A DNA stretch of 6,246 nt, taken from the NCBI GenBank assembly GCA_012962735.1, contig DTXA01000098.1:1-6246 (forward strand), read 5' to 3'. Positions 1-5,629 of this stretch are shown in pieces (the stretch's first letter is position 1; every line of letters begins with the position of its first letter). The notes under the pieces are model-generated. The model did no database searches. It was not told the origin of the DNA and saw only the letters and a program-made list of their open reading frames with translations. A program made the translations under genes and the position numbers. Source of the DNA: Candidatus Latescibacterota bacterium (GTDB taxonomy: Bacteria > Latescibacterota > 4484-107 > B68-G9).

Positions 1-241
1 AAGGGACGATCCGGCTCGTGCTGGTGCGAAGGAGCACGTCCTGAAACGCCCATGTGGGAAGCCCCTGAGGGGTCGCCTGGACCGCCAGACCAACACCCTG
101 ACCGGAAAGCCGCACCATGGACGGCCCCGATCCACTATATGGTTCCCATCCCTGTCTGTGCTCGGACCACGTCAATCCCCAGTCTTCCGATCGTGCATGG
201 CCAATACCTCCTCCGGCCTGGTCACATGACACAGGGCCCAT
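1..241 (-). CDS. Partial reading frame with an Asp-box (BNR/sialidase-like) motif
   Basis: This frame opens with an ATG at 241, 19 nt after the transporter stop, and stays open for 80 codons to the left edge, so its 3' end is missing. A purine run AAGGGGGG (248-255) could serve as a ribosome site. Residues 15-26 read HARSEDWGLTWS, an exact match to the Asp-box consensus S-x-D-x-G-x-T-W of beta-propeller sialidase-like proteins. About 15 residues later comes GPSMVRLSGQGVGLAVQ, resembling the strand that often follows an Asp-box in those proteins. Sialidase-like enzymes normally have several tens of residues before their first Asp-box, including a signal peptide when secreted; here there are only 17. 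It may therefore be an N-terminally short protein or a decayed gene. In GC-rich DNA an 80-codon open frame alone proves little; the motif and same-strand position are what favour coding. Function is tentative. Confidence 0.5.
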   Translation of the reverse strand, partial: MGPVSCDQAGGGIGHARSEDWGLTWSEHRQGWEPYSGSGPSMVRLSGQGVGLAVQATPQGLPTWAFQDVLLRTSTSRIVP

Positions 242-260
242 AATATTCCCCCCTTCTCGC

Positions 261-1493
261 TCAGCTAACCCGTACCCTGCCCAGGGCAGCGATCCCCATC
301 AGGAACAGAACCGCCATGACAAGGGCGGCTGCCCGGCTGGTGTGGAATAAAGTCCCGGCCACCCCGAACAGAAAAGGACCCAAGATCCCGGAGAACTTGG
401 ATACCGTGCTGAAGAAGCCGAAGAACTCCGCGGTGCGTTCCTTGGGCACCATCCTGGCGAACAGCGACCGGGATAGGGCCTGTGCACCCCCCTGCACCAT
501 GCCCACCAGACCCGCAAGGGTCCAGAACTGCCAGGCCTCCCTCAAAAAATACCCCCACCCACACACGAACGTATATACCCCTAAGGCTATGTACATCGCC
601 GGTTTCACTCCGATGCTCTTCGAAAGCTTTCCGAACAGCAAGGAGAAGGGAAAAGCGACGAACTGGGTGAAAAGCAAAGCGGCCACCAGGTGCCCGGTCT
701 CGATCCCCACCTCGGCCCCGTAGATGGCCGCCATCTTGATCACCGTGTTGATACCGTCAGAATACAGCCAGAATGCCAAGAGGAACTTGGCTGCCTCCCG
801 GTACGCTCGCATCTGCTGCAGGGTCCTGACGAGCTCCCGGACCCCGGCCCCCCAGTCCACAGGACCGCCTCCCTTCGGCTCCCGCACCCAAAGCAGAAAA
901 GGGGCCGTGAACACGGCCCACCAAAACGCCACAGTCAGGAAGGAAATTCTGGCCCCCCAGGTCCCGTCCGGCAGCCCGAACCATCCCGGACGCTGGATCA
1001 TAGCCAAGTTCAAGCCGAGCAGGAGCCCTCCGCCCAGGTATCCTAAGGCATACCCGGTGGAGGAGACCCAGTCCACCTCCTCCTTCGTGGCCACGATGGG
1101 CAGAAACGAATCGTAGAAAAGGTTGGCCCAGGAGAACCCCGCCAACCCCAGAACGAACAGCCACAGGCAGAGCTTCCAGTCCCCCTCCCCCACCAGCGCC
1201 AGGACCCCCGTGGCTCCCACCCCCAACATCCAGAAGACTACAAAAAACCTCCTTCGATATCCTGCCTGGTCCGCCACGGCTCCCAACAACGGGGCCGAGA
1301 GTGCCACGGCCAACGTCGCCCCCGAAACGGCGAACCCCCACAATGCGGTGGCCCTCCAGTCCGGGAGGGACGATGCGGCCACGTTCTGGAAGTACGGCGG
1401 GAGCACAGCCGCCATTACGGTTGTGGCGAAGGCGGAGTTCGCCCAGTCGTACAGGCACCACCCCCATACCTCCCTATTCCGGCCTGAAAGCAT
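261..1493 (-). CDS. MFS transporter, UMF1 (Atg22-like) family
   Basis: This is an integral inner-membrane transporter of the major facilitator superfamily with an unknown substrate; eukaryotic relatives of the family export amino acids from the vacuole. The 410-residue product shows family hallmarks: WCLYDWANSAFATTV (12-26), the loop 2-3 signature GAVADQAGYRRRF (71-83), FYDSFLPIVA (126-135), FWLYSDGINTVIKMA (241-255), and GGAQALSRSLFARMVP (335-350) followed by AEFFGFF. Hydrophobic segments fit about twelve helices in two halves, with a hydrophilic loop around 203-235. I chose the ATG at 1493 because it leaves the ~11 residues usually found before YDWANSAF; AGGG lies directly in front of it, so the SD is poor. 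The in-frame ATG at 1511 (GAGG 3 nt upstream) is possible, while the one at 1583 would bury about 110 bases inside yraN. The gene overlaps yraN by 20 nt. A link to the repair genes upstream is not apparent. Confidence 0.93.
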   Translation of the reverse strand: MLSGRNREVWGWCLYDWANSAFATTVMAAVLPPYFQNVAASSLPDWRATALWGFAVSGATLAVALSAPLLGAVADQAGYRRRFFVVFWMLGVGATGVLALVGEGDWKLCLWLFVLGLAGFSWANLFYDSFLPIVATKEEVDWVSSTGYALGYLGGGLLLGLNLAMIQRPGWFGLPDGTWGARISFLTVAFWWAVFTAPFLLWVREPKGGGPVDWGAGVRELVRTLQQMRAYREAAKFLLAFWLYSDGINTVIKMAAIYGAEVGIETGHLVAALLFTQFVAFPFSLLFGKLSKSIGVKPAMYIALGVYTFVCGWGYFLREAWQFWTLAGLVGMVQGGAQALSRSLFARMVPKERTAEFFGFFSTVSKFSGILGPFLFGVAGTLFHTSRAAALVMAVLFLMGIAALGRVRVS

Positions 1494-1830
1494 CCCTGAG
1501 GTGTCGGACATGGACCTCGTCCCCCCGGACCTCCACGGCCAGGACATCGAAGCGCACCTCTCCGTCCCATGGGTTCTTAGCAAGGTAAGAGCGGGCGGCC
1601 CGGACTAGGTGCTTCCTCTTACGAGGGGTGACCCAGGACTCTGGAGGGCCGAAGGCCCACGGCCTTCCGGTCTTCACCTCCACAAATGCGAGCACATCCC
1701 CTTCCTGCGCCACCAGGTCCACTTCCCCACCTCGCACCTTGAAGTTCTTCGCTAATATCTTGATCCCCTTCCCCTCCAACCACCTAACAGCTACATCCTC
1801 CCCGAACTTTCCCCTCTCCGTCCTCTTCAT
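1474..1830 (-). CDS. YraN family (UPF0102) predicted endonuclease-fold protein
   Basis: YraN proteins are small, widely conserved in bacteria and have a Holliday-junction-resolvase-like PD-(D/E)xK nuclease fold; their exact cellular role is not settled. The 118-residue product has the full family pattern: GKFGEDVAVRWLEGKG (7-22), ILAKNFKVRGGEVDLVA (25-41), then LAFVEVKTG (47-55), giving the predicted metal and catalytic residues Glu36/Asp38, Glu51 and Lys53. The downstream block VTPRKRKHLVRAARSYL, followed by VRFDVLAVE, completes the fold. The length is normal. The ATG overlaps the rnhB stop (ATGA) and is preceded by AGGGGTG, so the start is well supported. The 3' end overlaps the start of the transporter gene by about 20 nt. 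The rnhB-yraN pair suggests a link to genome maintenance, but biochemical function is inferred from the fold only. Confidence 0.94.
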   Translation of the reverse strand: MKRTERGKFGEDVAVRWLEGKGIKILAKNFKVRGGEVDLVAQEGDVLAFVEVKTGRPWAFGPPESWVTPRKRKHLVRAARSYLAKNPWDGEVRFDVLAVEVRGDEVHVRHLRDAFRPE

Positions 1831-2414
1831 TTCACACCCCTGAAGCTTATACGGTGGATGGGACAGGGACCGTGTTTCCGGAGGGCTCGAAGGTGCTCCG
1901 GGGTGGGATATCCCTTGTGTCTTGCGAAGCCGTACTGGGGATACACCCGGTCGTACTCGGCCATCAACCTGTCCCTGAGGACCTTGGCCACTACAGAGGC
2001 TGCTGCTATGCAGAGCGACCTCCCGTCCCCTCCCACTATCGCCTCCCCCGGAAGCTCCACTTCGGGGAAGAACCTCCCGTCCACGAGCACATACTCGGGT
2101 TCCACCCCGAGGCCTTCCACCGCCCTTCGCATGGCAAGCAGCGACGCCTGGTGGATGTTCAGTCGGTCTATCTCCTCCGCCTCCGCCCGGGCGACTGATA
2201 TCGCTACCGCCACATCTCGGATACAGCTGTACAATCGCTCCCTCTGGAGGGGGGAAAGCTTCTTGGAATCGTCCAGCCCGGGCAGCGATGTCCAGGGCGG
2301 CAGCACCACCGCGCAGGCCACCACGGGTCCGGCCAGCGGTCCCCTCCCAGCTTCGTCTACTCCGGCCACGAGCCTGAACTCACGCTCCCAGAGCTTTTCT
2401 TCGAAGTTTAGCAT
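1827..2414 (-). CDS. rnhB: Ribonuclease HII
   Basis: RNase HII cuts the RNA strand of RNA/DNA hybrids and nicks 5' of single ribonucleotides embedded in duplex DNA, starting ribonucleotide excision repair. The 195-residue product has the usual length for the compact bacterial form. Visible signatures are VAGVDEAGRGPLAGPVVA (16-33) with catalytic Asp20 and Glu21, LDDSKKLS (47-54), YVLVDG (108-113) with Asp112, and GGDGRSLCIAAASVVAKVLRD (128-148) with Asp130, completing the DEDD set. The C-terminal HKGYPTPEHLRALRKHGPCPIHR block is also typical. The family more often has KGD where this has GGD, with the Asp preserved. The ATG lies one base after the rtcB TAA, with only a weak AAAGGG upstream (2419-2424), so it probably depends on ribosomes finishing rtcB. 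Its TGA overlaps the yraN start as ATGA. Adjacency of rnhB and yraN is widespread in bacteria. Confidence 0.97.
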   Translation of the reverse strand: MLNFEEKLWEREFRLVAGVDEAGRGPLAGPVVACAVVLPPWTSLPGLDDSKKLSPLQRERLYSCIRDVAVAISVARAEAEEIDRLNIHQASLLAMRRAVEGLGVEPEYVLVDGRFFPEVELPGEAIVGGDGRSLCIAAASVVAKVLRDRLMAEYDRVYPQYGFARHKGYPTPEHLRALRKHGPCPIHRISFRGVK

Positions 2415-2415
2415 C

Positions 2416-3861
2416 TTACCCTTTCACCACGCCTATGGGACGGATGCGGGCCACCCTCCTGCTTAACTCCGCCTGGTGCACCACCTCCACCACAACACCT
2501 ACATCCTTGTATGCATCCGGCATCTCTTCGGCCAGGCTGGCCCATCCCCTCGCGCGCACCACAACTCCCTTCTTCTCCAGCTCGGCCCTGAGGTCCCGCC
2601 TCTTGGCCTGCCTCTTCGCCTGTGCCCTGCTCATCAGGCGGCCCGCTCCATGGCAGGTGGACCCAAATGTCTCCTCCATGGCTCTCTGGGTCCCCACAAG
2701 CACGTAGGATTCCGTCCCCATGTCCCCAGGCACCAGAACCGGCTGTCCCACTTTCCTATAAGCTTTGGGGACGTCCGGGTGCCCGGGCGGGAAGGCTCTG
2801 GTGGCGCCTTTGCGGTGTATGCAGAGCACCCGCTCCTGGCCGTCGACTATGTGTTTCTCTATCTTGGCGATGTTGTGCGCCACGTCGTAGATCAGTCGCA
2901 GACCGAGATCTGATGGCGAAAGCCCCCAGGCCTTTTGCCAGGCCCTGCGCACCAGGTCCATTATGACCTGGCGGTTAGCAAAGGCGTAGTTGGCGGCGCA
3001 CCGCATGGCCCCAAGATAATCCTGGCCCTCCTTGGAGTTAACAGGTGCACATGCAAGCTGCCTGTCCGGAAGGTCTATCCCATACTTCTGCACCGCCTTC
3101 TGCATCACCTGCAGGTAGTCGTCGCATACCTGGTGCCCGAACCCCCGGGAACCGGAGTGGACCCACACCACCACCTGCCCCTTCCAGAGTCCCAGGGCAT
3201 CGGCAACGGCGGGGTTGTACACCTCCTCCACCACTCCGATCTCTAAGAAGTGGTTGCCCGAGCCTAATGTACCAGCCTGGTCGAGCCCCCTCTCTATCGC
3301 CCTTTTGCTGACGGCATCCGGGTCCGCGCCCTCCATCCTCCCGTTCTCTTCTATATGCTCCAGGTCCTCCGGGACGCCAAACCCCCGTTCCAGGGCCCAC
3401 TGTGCTCCCTTGACCATCAGCTCCCTGAGCTCCCCTACCGAGAGCTTCCGTATAGCTCCCGAGGACCCCACCCCGCTGGGGATGCTGTGGTAGAGCAGAG
3501 TCACCAGTTCATCTAGCCGGTCTTTCACATCGTCGTACGACAGGTTCGTGGCAGCCAGTCGGACGCCGCAGTTGATGTCGAACCCCACCCCGCCGGGCGA
3601 AACCACCCCGTCCTTGAGCGGATCCGTAGCTGCTACCCCTCCTATGGGGAAACCGTAGCCGTAATGTATGTCCGGCATCGCCATTGAGTACCTAACGATG
3701 CCCGGCAGATGTGCCACATTGGCCACCTGCTTAGGGCTCTCGTCTCCCTTGAGGGCTCGCATAAGTCTCTCGCTGCTGTAGATCCTCCCTGGCACCTTCA
3801 TCTTGTCGGTCTTCGGGATCTCCCAGATGTATTCGTCCACCTTGTGCAATTCTATAGACAT
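2416..3861 (-). CDS. rtcB: RNA-splicing ligase RtcB
   Basis: RtcB is a GTP- and Mn(II)-dependent RNA ligase that joins RNA 3'-phosphate or 2',3'-cyclic phosphate ends to 5'-OH ends. In archaea and animals it ligates tRNA exons; in bacteria it is mainly linked to RNA repair. The 481-residue product contains every diagnostic element: PDIHYGYGFPIGG (63-75), GVGFDINCGVR (91-101) with metal ligands Asp95 and Cys98, GSGNHFLEIG (200-209) with His204, HSGSRGFGHQ (235-244) with His235, YDVAHNIAK (325-333) with His329, and CHGAGR (403-408), whose His404 is the residue that becomes guanylylated. It ends PIGVVKG with Lys480. Length and most residue numbers match the well-studied 481-residue archaeal enzyme rather than the ~408-residue E. 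coli protein. Archease, its activator, is two genes upstream, and rnhB starts 1 nt downstream. No catalytic residue is missing. The start is set by a strong SD. Confidence 0.98.
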   Translation of the reverse strand: MSIELHKVDEYIWEIPKTDKMKVPGRIYSSERLMRALKGDESPKQVANVAHLPGIVRYSMAMPDIHYGYGFPIGGVAATDPLKDGVVSPGGVGFDINCGVRLAATNLSYDDVKDRLDELVTLLYHSIPSGVGSSGAIRKLSVGELRELMVKGAQWALERGFGVPEDLEHIEENGRMEGADPDAVSKRAIERGLDQAGTLGSGNHFLEIGVVEEVYNPAVADALGLWKGQVVVWVHSGSRGFGHQVCDDYLQVMQKAVQKYGIDLPDRQLACAPVNSKEGQDYLGAMRCAANYAFANRQVIMDLVRRAWQKAWGLSPSDLGLRLIYDVAHNIAKIEKHIVDGQERVLCIHRKGATRAFPPGHPDVPKAYRKVGQPVLVPGDMGTESYVLVGTQRAMEETFGSTCHGAGRLMSRAQAKRQAKRRDLRAELEKKGVVVRARGWASLAEEMPDAYKDVGVVVEVVHQAELSRRVARIRPIGVVKG

Positions 3862-3866
3862 AGAGT

Positions 3867-3877
3867 TCACCTCCTTA
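3867..3877 (-). promoter_or_regulatory. Near-ideal Shine-Dalgarno site deciding the rtcB start
   Basis: The minus strand reads TAAGGAGGTGA here, a long uninterrupted match to the anti-SD end of bacterial 16S rRNA. The GGAGG core (3870-3874) is 8 nt from the ATG at 3861. It decides that start over the in-frame ATG at 3882, which has no good SD and would put this site inside the gene. Most other genes in the string rely on stop/start overlap, so rtcB appears set up for efficient independent initiation. Confidence 0.85.
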
Positions 3878-3891
3878 TCCATTACAGGGCC

Positions 3892-4938
3892 TTATAAGTA
3901 CCTCCCAAAGAACTCTACCGACCGATTACCCCCCCACCGATGGCCCCCATCGAACAGGTCCAGCTCCAGCCTCTCAGGACATCCGGCAGCCCGGTAGATA
4001 TTCTCCACCTTCCTGTAGCATGACATCGCATCGTCCAAACGGAAACATTCGTCCCTCGTGCCTATTTCCACCAAAAGCGGCCTGGGAGCTATCAAACCCT
4101 GGAGGTCCGGAAGGTCCACAAGGGCAAAAAGCCCTGGAGTTATCTGAGACCCACAGGTATTCAAATCCCTATACCCGAACCTGGCAAACCTGTCCGAATA
4201 ACATATCACATCCGTGGCCTTTATCCGTTCATCTGCCAGGGTCATCCACACTGACATCGTGCCCCCGAAGCTCAGGCCCATGGCACCAAGCCTCTCCCCG
4301 TCCACGAACGGAAGGCTCATCACATAGTCTATGGCAGCCTTGCCGTGGTGTACGTCCAGCCCCAGAACCGTCATACCCAACATCGTGGCCAAAAGGTAGT
4401 AAACGTTACACCAGTCCCTGTTCCCCACGGACTTGCCGGGGTTGGGCTTGTGGGCCTCGTTCCTTTCCCCGAAGCCGATCCAGTCTATTGAGAAAGTGAC
4501 GAACCCCGCCTGGGCCATCTTGAGGCCGTAGTCGTAGTTAAGCTCCCCAGTGTGAGAGCGGATTTCGGCGGTAGACCGGTTGCCCATCACAGCTTCCTTC
4601 CCGTATGGCCCGTGACCGTGGCAACACAGGATCGCGGGTTTTGGGTTCTCCGGCGTGGCGTCGAGAGAGCGGTTTATAAGCAACGCCGCCGAAAGTCCTT
4701 CTTGAACATCTATCAAAACCCTCTGCATAATTACCCCTTCTGCCTCCCACTCGGCCACTACCTCCGGGTTGGGAGGAACTTTTTCGGGCATTACCCCTAA
4801 GGTCTTAAGAACCTCCGGGAGGGCCCGCTCCTTCCATTCCTTCCACTCTTCCTGGGTCTTCCCTTCGAAGGAATACTTGGGCCGATGTCTCTCGGCCATC
4901 TTGAGGAACATCGACCATGGGCTCAGGTTCTTTTTCAT
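3892..4938 (-). CDS. Alpha/beta hydrolase, dienelactone hydrolase / acetyl esterase type
   Basis: This is predicted to be a cytoplasmic serine esterase or related acyl hydrolase; the substrate cannot be read from the sequence. The 348-residue product has the alpha/beta-hydrolase signature in order: a helical, Trp/Lys-rich N-terminal cap (about 8-50), an oxyanion-hole strand AILCCHGHG (102-110), the strand VTFSIDWIGFGERN (147-160), the nucleophile elbow GLSFGG with Ser223, the acid-bearing loop LLVEIGTRDECF (Asp296), and the histidine in FDGGHRW (His333). The layout resembles the group annotated as dienelactone-hydrolase-like or acetyl-xylan-esterase-like (Abhydrolase_7 type), which also has an N-terminal extension before the core. 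There is no signal peptide, so secretion is unlikely. The ATG overlaps the upstream TGA (ATGA) and follows GGAGGGG (4941-4947), which supports this start. It lies between archease and rtcB, separating two functionally linked genes. The fold and triad are secure; the specific family is less so. Confidence 0.88.
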   Translation of the reverse strand: MKKNLSPWSMFLKMAERHRPKYSFEGKTQEEWKEWKERALPEVLKTLGVMPEKVPPNPEVVAEWEAEGVIMQRVLIDVQEGLSAALLINRSLDATPENPKPAILCCHGHGPYGKEAVMGNRSTAEIRSHTGELNYDYGLKMAQAGFVTFSIDWIGFGERNEAHKPNPGKSVGNRDWCNVYYLLATMLGMTVLGLDVHHGKAAIDYVMSLPFVDGERLGAMGLSFGGTMSVWMTLADERIKATDVICYSDRFARFGYRDLNTCGSQITPGLFALVDLPDLQGLIAPRPLLVEIGTRDECFRLDDAMSCYRKVENIYRAAGCPERLELDLFDGGHRWGGNRSVEFFGRYL

Positions 4939-5210
4939 TTCCCCTCCTCGGAGGCGGTCTCCATCTTCCTTATCAACGCTGCCAGGGCCTCAACGCACTC
5001 CTCGGTCACCTTCATGCCGAACTCCGGATCGCTTCTCTCGGGCTCGCCCATCACTCCGACCCTTATGTCCGGGTCCTGCTCGGCTACGGGACAGATCATG
5101 GGATGGTCCATGGGTCTCCTCTTTACAAGATAGGAGTCCGGGCCTTTCCGGAACCTCTCCCTTAGTTCCGGGGAATCCCCCTCCCCTCCACTACGGGTTG
5201 GTCCACTCAC
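4935..5210 (-). CDS. Small protein (91 aa) with creatininase-like C-terminal segment
   Basis: I do not recognise this protein with confidence. It starts with a GTG that overlaps the archease stop (GTGA) and ends with a TGA inside the next start (ATGA), so it sits in the coupled translation series. A GGAGGTG (5222-5228) lies upstream, 13 nt from the GTG when counted from GGAGG, which is a long spacing. An ATG at 5111 would give a 58-residue product. The first ~20 residues are polar and Gly/Ser-rich. Residues 37-57 (PMICPV...VGVMGEP) and the following helix EFGMKVTEECVEALAALI (63-80) resemble the extreme C-terminus of creatinine amidohydrolase-family enzymes, where a G-V-x-G-D-P turn and a Glu/Ala-rich helix close the fold. 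None of the metal-binding Glu/His/Asp residues from the upstream body of that family are present, so on its own it should not be an amidohydrolase. There is no signal peptide or membrane segment. It could be a retained fragment or an unrelated small partner protein; the family hint is an inference from pattern only. Confidence 0.6.
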   Translation of the reverse strand: MSGPTRSGGEGDSPELRERFRKGPDSYLVKRRPMDHPMICPVAEQDPDIRVGVMGEPERSDPEFGMKVTEECVEALAALIRKMETASEEGK

Positions 5211-5629
5211 ACGTCGAACACCACCTCCGCCCGCCAGCCATCCGAAGTTCGGCGGACGGATAGATTGTGGTACGTCACTGCCTTTATCTCTATACCTGGG
5301 ATGTGTCTTTCCGGGTCGAACGCCTCCCCCTTGCAGCGGGCTGAAAGGCGCCTCGGTCTCAGGTCCACCTCGAACTCGCAGAAGGCCCATTTCTTCACAT
5401 CGTACCAGTACAGAAGTTCCCTCAGCCAGCCGGCTAAGAGGTCCTCCCATTCCTCGGCATTGACTTCTACCTTTACCTCCACCTCTCCCTCTGCCTTTAC
5501 CTCCTCCAAGTTCTCCACCAGAAGGTCGAATAGGGCGTAACCGGCGTTGGCGAAAAGCTCCTCGGGGGTTCGCCCAAATGCCCTTATCCCCACGTCCGCT
5601 GTGATCCTTTCTAAGAGCTCGTACCTCAT
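5207..5629 (-). CDS. Archease, RtcB-activating protein
   Basis: Archease is a small metal-binding cytoplasmic cofactor that helps RtcB guanylylation and multiple turnover; it is not itself a ligase. The 140-residue product has the usual family length. It carries the N-terminal signature TADVGIRAFG (10-19) followed by TPEELFANAG, the mid-region KGEAFDPERHIPGIEIKAVTYHNL, and the C-terminal strand ending VVFDV. D12 and the near-terminal D139 match the acidic residues the family uses for metal binding. The usual His just before TAD is missing: the sequence reads ERITAD rather than EHTAD. I chose the ATG at 5629 because it forms TGATG with the pcm stop and lies 10 nt after GGAGG (5640-5644). The ATG at 5635 and GTG at 5632 are possible alternatives adding one or two residues. 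The start at 5668 lies deep inside pcm and adds a non-family leader. Its stop overlaps the next gene as GTGA. Presence of rtcB in the same gene string supports the call. Confidence 0.93.
   Translation of the reverse strand: MRYELLERITADVGIRAFGRTPEELFANAGYALFDLLVENLEEVKAEGEVEVKVEVNAEEWEDLLAGWLRELLYWYDVKKWAFCEFEVDLRPRRLSARCKGEAFDPERHIPGIEIKAVTYHNLSVRRTSDGWRAEVVFDV

Noticed and set aside
62..72. Inverted repeat CCCC-TGA-GGGG that might form a terminator hairpin.
   Set aside because: The stem is only four pairs, no T-run follows on either strand, and it lies inside the open Asp-box frame.
757..1467. A 236-codon minus-strand frame starting at an ATG preceded by AGGGAGGT.
   Set aside because: It is fully inside the transporter gene in another frame. 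The product is Gly/Arg-rich low-complexity sequence without a recognisable motif, while the transporter frame has clear family signatures. The SD-like string is explained by transporter codons.
316..1608. Several plus-strand frames (316-723, 690-1046, 724-1116, 1123-1608) opposite the transporter and yraN.
   Set aside because: All are antisense to genes with strong family motifs, and their products have shadow-like Pro/Arg/Ser composition.
1858..2466. A 202-codon plus-strand frame opposite rnhB.
   Set aside because: It is antisense to a well-supported RNase HII, is rich in Ser/Pro/Thr as expected for a shadow of GC-rich coding DNA, and has no motif.
3862..3891. The 30-base gap before rtcB as a possible internal promoter.
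   Set aside because: The gap is too short for a -35/-10 pair plus leader, and its content is accounted for by the SD. I saw no convincing promoter boxes.
4769..5263. A 164-codon plus-strand frame opposite the small protein and the hydrolase N-terminus.
   Set aside because: It is antisense, low-complexity Arg/Ser/Pro sequence, and it crosses three minus-strand genes linked by stop/start overlaps.
5211..5450. The upstream extension of the small protein frame to an ATG at 5450.
   Set aside because: It would run 240 bases inside archease in another frame with Gly/Pro/Arg-rich sequence. The GTG overlapping the archease stop is the more natural start.
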